Shown here: positions 59,346-64,000 of the stretch, in pieces
Numbering within the stretch: the stretch's first letter is position 1
Layout of the letters: every line of letters starts with the position of its first letter
Assembly (NCBI RefSeq): GCF_900182935.1
Contig: NZ_FXUE01000002.1
Span: 682,001-746,000 of the forward strand
Length of the DNA: 64,000 bases
Reading direction: 5' to 3'
Origin: Fibrobacter sp. UWB10
Lineage (GTDB): Bacteria; Fibrobacterota; Fibrobacteria; Fibrobacterales; Fibrobacteraceae
Notes under the pieces: model-generated
The model's input: the letters and a program-made list of their open reading frames with translations, nothing else
Told to the model about the DNA's origin: nothing
The model's database searches: none
Translations under genes and position numbers: made by a program

Positions 59346-61382
59346 TCAGTTCCTGAAGGTCCAGACGATGCCGTAGGCGAAGCGGAGGCCTTCGGGCGTG
59401 TAACCGCTAGCAGGCATGTAAATGCTGTGGTTGAAGTTCTCGATTCGGGTGTAAAGTTCGAACGAAAGAATCTGCATGCGGGCTTCAAAGTCAAGCGCCA
59501 AGTACTTTTTCATGAGTTCCAGTTCGGGCCCACCGTGTTCCCCAATCGTGCAGTCGTAGCGTTCGCCGAACCATTGCCAGTCCACACGCACACTCACGCC
59601 CAAGCGATCTGACACAAAGCGATTCTGCCAGTGAATGGAGCCCTTGTAGTAGAGTTCCGGCGTATCGATGAGCTTGAAGCTGCGGTCAAGAGTTTCGCCG
59701 CGTTCCAGGTAGAACTTCCAGTTACCAAGCCTGAAGCCGACTTGCAAAATCCAGTCGAGGCTGTTCACGTTGCTGATGTTGGTCCAAGTGTAAACGTCGT
59801 CGATGGCGTCTGTCGAATCGACGGCTCCATGCTTGACCCAGCGCGGCTTGATCAAGTTGTCGACATCTTCGTAACGGAGCCCGATTCCGTAAAAGACTTC
59901 GCGCTGCTGGTAGCCCAAGTTGAAGGAATAGCGATCGCGTTCTTCGTACTTGAGGTCTTTGCGGGCAAAGGCGAGTCGGCCCGTTTCATTGATTTTGAGT
60001 TGGCCTACATCGGGGAACTTGTTGTCGTGTCGCCAGCCAGCGCTTGCGCGAAAATGGAAGGGCAAGAAGGCGAGTACGTCGGCGGAGTAGGCGGGAGCGT
60101 AATCGACAGAATCACGTACAGAGCTGTTGCGTTGCAAGCCCGTTTGCGTGCGGAAAAGAATTTTATTCCAGAGGGTATCCTTGAGTTCCAGGTAGCCGAT
60201 TTCGCGGTCCTGATAATAGGTATTCGTGGTATCGTTAACGCCCGTGTTGTCGGTGTTCAGGAATTCGTACTTGAACTTGATGGCTGGATTGAAGATGGTG
60301 TGGTAGCCGATGCCGAAGTTGCCGAGCATGGATTGGTAATTCGTCTTCCGTTCTGTGTCGTAGAAAAGCGAATCGCGGTGGAGAACGCCTGCGGTGTCGG
60401 TATATTCGTGAGAACCCTTGTAGATACGGGCGAGTGAATCCAGTTCAATATCGTGTTCGGTGTATTGCAGGTCGGCTGAAAGCGTGAGCTTCTTGGTCGG
60501 GTAGAATTCGACTCCGCCGCCGTAGCCGAAGCTGTGAATCTCGATGACGTAGGGGTCGGTTTGGAAGTTTCGAATTGCCTTGTCGAGCGTGTCGAGCAGA
60601 ACTTTGTGGTTCGTGTTGTCGGCGTTTCGAAGGTTCACATAGTTCAATTTGGCGAAAGCTTTACCGAATCCGAATCTCCAGGTGAGAATCGGCTGGATGT
60701 GCATGCTGTTCATGGCGATGTTACGCCCGCCAAAAGGAATTTGTGTGGAGTCGCGGCCCAGCGCGAAGTACGGCGAGTGCGTCACGTTCTGGTAGCTGTA
60801 TTCTTTGGAATCGACGTCGGAATGGCTGGCGAGTCCGAATTCAAGCGAAACGGAATCGGTCACGAGTCTGCGGAAGTCGAGGCGCAGGGCGTTACCGCCA
60901 AAGGCGGGGCGTTCCCAGTTGAGGTCGGTCACGGGAGTGTCGACCGGGATTCCCTTGCGTTCTTCGGTCAGAATACCGTTTTCACCATTCAGCCCGAGAG
61001 TCGTAGCGTCGTAACCTAGTCGTGTGGTAAAAAGGCCTGCAAGCTTGCTCGGGTAGCGGCTCTGGATTGAGCCCATGCCTAAAAAGTCGGCTTCAAGTTC
61101 CGGTGCGCCAAGAATAGAGGTGCCCAGGAGCCATTCGGATTTCTGGCCCGAAATGTCATAGGTGCGCTGCAGGAGTCCACGGAGCGGGAGCACCCAACGG
61201 CCGGCGTCGGTTTCGCGGGGAGCGGGGTCAATGGCCCAGGGGGTCTTGTAGACGGAATCTTGCGCAGATGGTTTTACGTACTGGTCTGGCTTTAGCGGTT
61301 CAGCAAATAGGGTGGCCGCTAAGAAAATCAAGACGAGAGATGAAAGACGAGAGACGAGAGATGTCATTTTGGTTAGTACCAT
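59346..61382 (-). CDS. Large outer-membrane barrel (putative porin)
   Basis: A 678-residue exported protein. The signal peptide (MVLTKMTSLVSRLSSLVLIFLAATLFAEP) is partly encoded by heptamer repeats. After about 80 residues the protein is a long run of amphipathic aromatic strands (for example FAKLNYVNLR, LSADLQYTEHDIEL, RYSFNLGYQQREVFYGIGLRYED) and ends GLRFAYGIVWTFRN, a barrel-type end like the TonB-receptor/putative porin group of Bacteroidota-type bacteria. No plug domain is visible, so a porin is more likely than a TonB receptor. The start overlaps the stop of the PHP gene upstream; an ATG at 61367 is an alternative. Confidence 0.75.
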   Translation of the reverse strand: MVLTKMTSLVSRLSSLVLIFLAATLFAEPLKPDQYVKPSAQDSVYKTPWAIDPAPRETDAGRWVLPLRGLLQRTYDISGQKSEWLLGTSILGAPELEADFLGMGSIQSRYPSKLAGLFTTRLGYDATTLGLNGENGILTEERKGIPVDTPVTDLNWERPAFGGNALRLDFRRLVTDSVSLEFGLASHSDVDSKEYSYQNVTHSPYFALGRDSTQIPFGGRNIAMNSMHIQPILTWRFGFGKAFAKLNYVNLRNADNTNHKVLLDTLDKAIRNFQTDPYVIEIHSFGYGGGVEFYPTKKLTLSADLQYTEHDIELDSLARIYKGSHEYTDTAGVLHRDSLFYDTERKTNYQSMLGNFGIGYHTIFNPAIKFKYEFLNTDNTGVNDTTNTYYQDREIGYLELKDTLWNKILFRTQTGLQRNSSVRDSVDYAPAYSADVLAFLPFHFRASAGWRHDNKFPDVGQLKINETGRLAFARKDLKYEERDRYSFNLGYQQREVFYGIGLRYEDVDNLIKPRWVKHGAVDSTDAIDDVYTWTNISNVNSLDWILQVGFRLGNWKFYLERGETLDRSFKLIDTPELYYKGSIHWQNRFVSDRLGVSVRVDWQWFGERYDCTIGEHGGPELELMKKYLALDFEARMQILSFELYTRIENFNHSIYMPASGYTPEGLRFAYGIVWTFRN
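61332..61366. repeat. Heptanucleotide array inside the porin signal peptide
   Basis: GACGAGA, GATGAAA, GACGAGA, GACGAGA, GATGTCA: five units in phase. On the coding strand they give TSLVSRLSSLVL, part of the signal peptide. Confidence 0.8.
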
Positions 61383-62245
61383 TCCGCTCTCAGTTTTTCA
61401 CGGCGTTCGCGCAGCGCGTTCACCACAGAGTAAGGCATTTTCATGCAACCCGGCGGGTAGGCCCCTGCTTCGGTATGGAAGTCGGAACCGCCTGTGCCCA
61501 CGAGCCCGAACTTTTGGGCCATTTCTTTGTACTTGCGGCCGACCGCTCCCTTTTGGGCGGGGCTGTAGACTTCGATTCCCTGTACGCCCCATTCCACCAT
61601 GTTTTCGATGAATTCGTCGGAAAGGCCCGACTTGTAGGGGTGGGCGAGTACGGCAATTCCGCCAGCGTTTTCAATGAGCTTGATGGTCTGCTGCGGGTTT
61701 AGGCCTTTCTTTTCGACAAAGGCTACGCAGCCGTCGCCCAGGTACTTGGTGAATGCTTCCGAGAAGTTCGAAATGTATTCTTCGTCGACCATGGACATGG
61801 CGATATGCGGGCGTCCGATGACTTTGCCCTTGCAGTAGGAGACCACCTTTTCGTAGGTGATGTCGATGCCCAGTGCGTTCAGTTTCTTGATGATGGCCTT
61901 TGCGCGGGTGACTCGCTGTTTGGCGAAATCCTGCAGTTCCATGTTCAGGGCGAGATTCGTGGGGTCGCAGAAGTAGCCGAGAATATGAATGTCTTTGCCT
62001 TGCCACACAGCCGAAATTTCGATACCGGGAATGATTTCGAGACCGATTTCCTTGGCCGGTTCGACGGCCAGGTTGTAGCTATCCAAGTTGTCGTGGTCAG
62101 TAATTGAAATGCAACGCAACCCTTTGCGCTTGCAAAGGGTGAGCAGTTCTTCGACCGAGAGGTTTCCATCCGAAAGCTTGGTGTGCATGTGGAGGTCCGC
62201 ATACCCGCCGTTTTCGGTGATGATTGTGGGAAACCCCTTTTGCAT
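61373..62245 (-). CDS. PHP-domain phosphoesterase
   Basis: A 290-residue metal phosphoesterase. The N-terminal PHP motifs are complete: YADLHMHTKLSDGNL (two metal His), ISITDHDNL, PGIEISAVW (Glu), HILGYF; later VIGRPHIAMSMV, VLAHPYKSG and GGSDFHTEAG supply the other ligands. This is the arrangement of RNase AM/YciV-like 3'-5' exonucleases or nucleotide phosphatases. It lies between a small unknown gene (ATG/TAA overlap, TAATG) and the porin gene, all in one direction and overlapping, so the three are probably translated together. Confidence 0.92.
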   Translation of the reverse strand: MQKGFPTIITENGGYADLHMHTKLSDGNLSVEELLTLCKRKGLRCISITDHDNLDSYNLAVEPAKEIGLEIIPGIEISAVWQGKDIHILGYFCDPTNLALNMELQDFAKQRVTRAKAIIKKLNALGIDITYEKVVSYCKGKVIGRPHIAMSMVDEEYISNFSEAFTKYLGDGCVAFVEKKGLNPQQTIKLIENAGGIAVLAHPYKSGLSDEFIENMVEWGVQGIEVYSPAQKGAVGRKYKEMAQKFGLVGTGGSDFHTEAGAYPPGCMKMPYSVVNALRERREKLRAEWY

Positions 62246-62793
62246 TACTTGACCCCGTAGTACTGACTAATCAGGGCGGCTTCGCTCATTTTGTTGGGGC
62301 GCAGACACACGTTCAGGAACGGGAAGCAGTGTTCTTCTGTAAACCCGATGCGGCAGTTTGCGTTGCTTGTCTTGGCCAGGTAAAGGGTTGGCCAGAATAC
62401 TTCGCCAAGGTAAATGCACACTGTCGGGCCGAAGTCTTTGATCTGGTATTGCAATTCTTCGAATGCGGCTTCGCCGAAGCGACATTCGAGGTCGGAATAG
62501 TAGATTGCTTTTGCGTGCTTGGCAGAAACCAAAACTTGCTGCGATTCGTGTGCGCAAATGAGGGCGTTCTTGAAGAACGATTCGGGCATGGCATGCATAA
62601 ATGCCGCCGATTTATCAAGATCGTGCGCAAGGAATATGAGAGTCTTGGGGTTGCCCTGAAGCGATGCCGGAAAATCGAATTCACCGGATTCTTCACCAGC
62701 TTGTTTCAAAAACCAGCGATACAGCTTTTCTGGGCTGTAGAAACGCTTGAAAAAATAACGTAGACGACTTGCAAAATATGGCGATGGTTTCAC
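62245..62793 (-). CDS. Protein of unknown function (182 aa)
   Basis: Not recognised. A basic N-terminal region (MKPSPYFASRLRYFFKRFYSP) is followed by an alpha/beta pattern: PKTLIFLAHDLDKSAAFMHA, NALICAHESQQVLVSA, PTVCIYLGEVFWPTLYLAKTSNANCRIGF. The alternation resembles a Rossmann-like domain such as the acceptor half of a glycosyltransferase-B, but no motif confirms it. No signal peptide. Its stop overlaps the PHP gene start by one base, so it is the first gene of that operon and faces rnhA across a 25-base gap. Confidence 0.7.
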   Translation of the reverse strand: MKPSPYFASRLRYFFKRFYSPEKLYRWFLKQAGEESGEFDFPASLQGNPKTLIFLAHDLDKSAAFMHAMPESFFKNALICAHESQQVLVSAKHAKAIYYSDLECRFGEAAFEELQYQIKDFGPTVCIYLGEVFWPTLYLAKTSNANCRIGFTEEHCFPFLNVCLRPNKMSEAALISQYYGVK

Positions 62794-62818
62794 ACGAAAA
62801 ATATACTAATTTTGGGCT

Positions 62819-63403
62819 ATGCCTAAACAGAAATATTATGCGATAAAGACCCCGAATGAAAGCAAAATTGTCATGACTTGGGCCGAATGCGAAAAATTGA
62901 CCCATGGAGTCAAGGGCGTACTTTTTAAGTCGTTCGGTTCGCGTGCCGAGGCCGAAGCCTGGATTTCTGGAATGGAAGCCCCTGTACCCGATGGAATTCG
63001 CGTGTTTGTGGATGGCTCTTTTTCGCCAGATTTCCCGAAATCGGGCTGGGCATTCGTGGTGACTGAAAACGATGTCGAAATCGCCCGCGGTTCTGGCATT
63101 ACCGCTTTCGATGCTGAAAGCCGCAATATCGACGGCGAAGTGATGGCGTCCTTCCAGGCGATGCGCTGGCTCGATTCTAATGATAAGACGGGTACGATTT
63201 GCCACGACTACGAGGGCATTGCCCGTTGGGCTAAGGGTGAATGGCAAGCGAAAAGCAATATTGCCAAGCGCTATGTGGCGGCAGCTCAGCCTTACTTGCA
63301 CCGAGTGAGTTTTGAAAAGGTCGAAGCGCATACCGGTGTCAAGTGGAATGAGCTTGTAGACAAACTAGCGAAAGAAGCGATTGCCCGCGCAAAGAAGAAA
63401 TAA
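62819..63403 (+). CDS. rnhA: Ribonuclease HI with N-terminal viroplasmin domain
   Basis: A 194-residue RNase H that cuts RNA in RNA-DNA hybrids. Residues 3-50 are a hybrid-binding (caulimovirus viroplasmin/RHBD) domain: KYYAIKTPNESKIVMTWAECEKLTHGVKG...FKSFGSRAEAEAWI. The RNase H core has the catalytic acids in RVFVDGSF (Asp), GEVMASFQAM (Glu), CHDYEGIARW (Asp) and VKWNELVDKLA (Asp), with the His loop at AHTGV. This form, with the extra hybrid-binding domain, is found in Bacillus and eukaryote-like enzymes. Start ATG at 62819. Confidence 0.95.
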   Translation: MPKQKYYAIKTPNESKIVMTWAECEKLTHGVKGVLFKSFGSRAEAEAWISGMEAPVPDGIRVFVDGSFSPDFPKSGWAFVVTENDVEIARGSGITAFDAESRNIDGEVMASFQAMRWLDSNDKTGTICHDYEGIARWAKGEWQAKSNIAKRYVAAAQPYLHRVSFEKVEAHTGVKWNELVDKLAKEAIARAKKK

Positions 63404-63574
63404 TTTTTTTACGAACTTTTGCAATCGGTTGATTGCACGATTTTAAAATACATAGCCTACATTTGTTTCCGCCGGCGAAAGTCGGCGGTTTGTCGTTCAA
63501 CGACGGCGAACATTCAGTTGGGGAGTCCCGCCAATTCTAGGCGCGGCGGGGCTTCTTTTGAAGGCGTAAGAACA
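63404..63574 (+). ncRNA. Structured intergenic region, possible small RNA
   Basis: Three stems in a row: CCGCCG/CGGCGG (63469-63474, 63483-63488), GTCGTT-C-AACGAC (63492-63504), and AGTCCCGCC/GGCGGGGCT (63524-63532, 63545-63553) followed by TTCTTTT, which is a good terminator. TTTTAAAATACAT at 63441 could be a -10 region. It may be a small RNA with its own terminator or just the long 3' end of rnhA. No known RNA family is recognised. Confidence 0.4.
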
Positions 63575-64000
63575 TTACTTCTTGCGGTCTTGCCAGGTGC
63601 TTTCGTTAAAGAGCTGGCCTTCGGAAAGACCGTATTTTTCTTGGATGCCCGCTTCACGGATAGCATCTTCGATAGAAATTTTGCCCTGGATAGCCTGCGT
63701 GTAAATGAGCACCTTGCGGCGCACTGTTTCGGCGTCTTCGGTGAGCATTTCGAGGCGGAAGTGATTCACGCCTGCGGTGCGGAGTCGCGGCAAAAGTTTG
63801 AGGGCCGATTGCGGCTTGCCCACAAAGAGCGTGTTGCGGCATTCGGCATCGCTCTGCAAAAAGTGGCGCTCGCCCTTGTGGTCCAAGATTTCGACCTTGT
63901 GCTTGGTGCAAATCTTGTCGCATTCGGGGAAGCGACGGCCTGTGGTAAGCGCACGGGCGAAGGCGCAGTATTCCGAATGGAAGGCGGGCATGTACTGGTG
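63575..64000 (-). CDS. Peptidase U32 family protein, C-terminal part (runs off the window)
   Basis: 142 codons of a minus-strand gene whose frame is open through base 64000 (the last codons read His-Gln-Tyr-Met-Pro-Ala-Phe-His). The segment MPAFHSEYCAFARAL and the Cys-rich stretch FPECDKICTKHKVEILDHKGERHFL with CRNTLFVGKPQ match the C-terminal region of U32 family proteins, which include RlhA/YegQ-type RNA hydroxylation factors with an Fe-S cluster rather than true proteases. The end, ISIEDAIREAGIQEKYGLSEGQLF, is helical. The start lies outside the window. Confidence 0.85.
   Translation of the reverse strand, partial: HQYMPAFHSEYCAFARALTTGRRFPECDKICTKHKVEILDHKGERHFLQSDAECRNTLFVGKPQSALKLLPRLRTAGVNHFRLEMLTEDAETVRRKVLIYTQAIQGKISIEDAIREAGIQEKYGLSEGQLFNESTWQDRKK

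Overview
The window reads as chromosomal DNA of a Fibrobacter-type anaerobe (phylum Fibrobacterota). Four things point there: a GH94 cellobiose phosphorylase; secreted lipoproteins with polyserine linkers after the lipobox Cys; Lys/Ala/Pro-rich low-complexity tails; and a lexA promoter that carries a perfect copy of the LexA box described for Fibrobacter succinogenes (TGCNCNNNNGTGCA). Gene density is high, most genes are housekeeping, and no rRNA operon, CRISPR array, prophage or complete insertion sequence is visible.

Layout. 1-4.7 kb: signal peptidase I (partial), lepA, a periplasmic PPIase and a histone-tail/zinc-finger protein, then lexA. 4.7-5.3 kb: tmRNA preceded by an array of hairpins. 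5.3-13.6 kb: mfd, a TatD-like hydrolase, a small protein, an alanine/lysine-rich porin, a secreted protein coupled to a PIN protein, and yraN. 13.7-21 kb: Ser/Thr kinase overlapping an FHA-ABC transporter, aspartate aminotransferase and an RND-type exporter. 21-32.2 kb: Omp85-like barrel, purB-ruvX, fabF, acyl-CoA synthetase, DUF2334 deacetylase, ligA and mntP. 32.2-36.3 kb: a five-gene haem and Fe-S operon that looks like a reduced alternative complex III. 36.4-43.6 kb: glycosyltransferase, PorV/PorQ-like barrel, tRNA-Lys and tRNA-Pro with a second hairpin array, lipoprotein, trmFO, a stand-alone AICAR transformylase domain and a NifU-like protein. 43.7-50.6 kb: repeat-bearing lipoproteins, glgC, PEP carboxykinase and an AT-rich run of small exported proteins. 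50.6-52.3 kb: an AlbA_2/ATPase regulator gene flanked by 30-bp direct repeats. 52.5-64 kb: PadR regulator, cellobiose phosphorylase, thiE, M23 peptidase, glutaminyl cyclase, a large porin, PHP phosphoesterase, RNase HI and a U32 peptidase (partial).

How it works together: glgC, PEP carboxykinase and cellobiose phosphorylase are the core of cellodextrin use, glycogen storage and succinate-forming CO2 fixation. Several outer-membrane barrels and lipoproteins serve the envelope. The cytochrome operon suggests a quinol-to-periplasm electron route that is unexpected in a fermenter.

The strongest unexplained signals are non-coding. (1) Arrays of imperfect heptanucleotides, in strict 7-bp phase, fill gene gaps at many loci, sit in frame inside ligA, and supply the hydrophobic cores of two signal peptides. 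(2) Clusters of mini-hairpins with C(GAA)G triloops sit beside tmRNA and tRNA-Pro and share the same order of hairpins with different stem sequences; each is joined to an inverted copy of the neighbouring RNA gene end. (3) Upstream of the AlbA_2 gene there is an operator array of TTRACGAA motifs spaced by whole helical turns.
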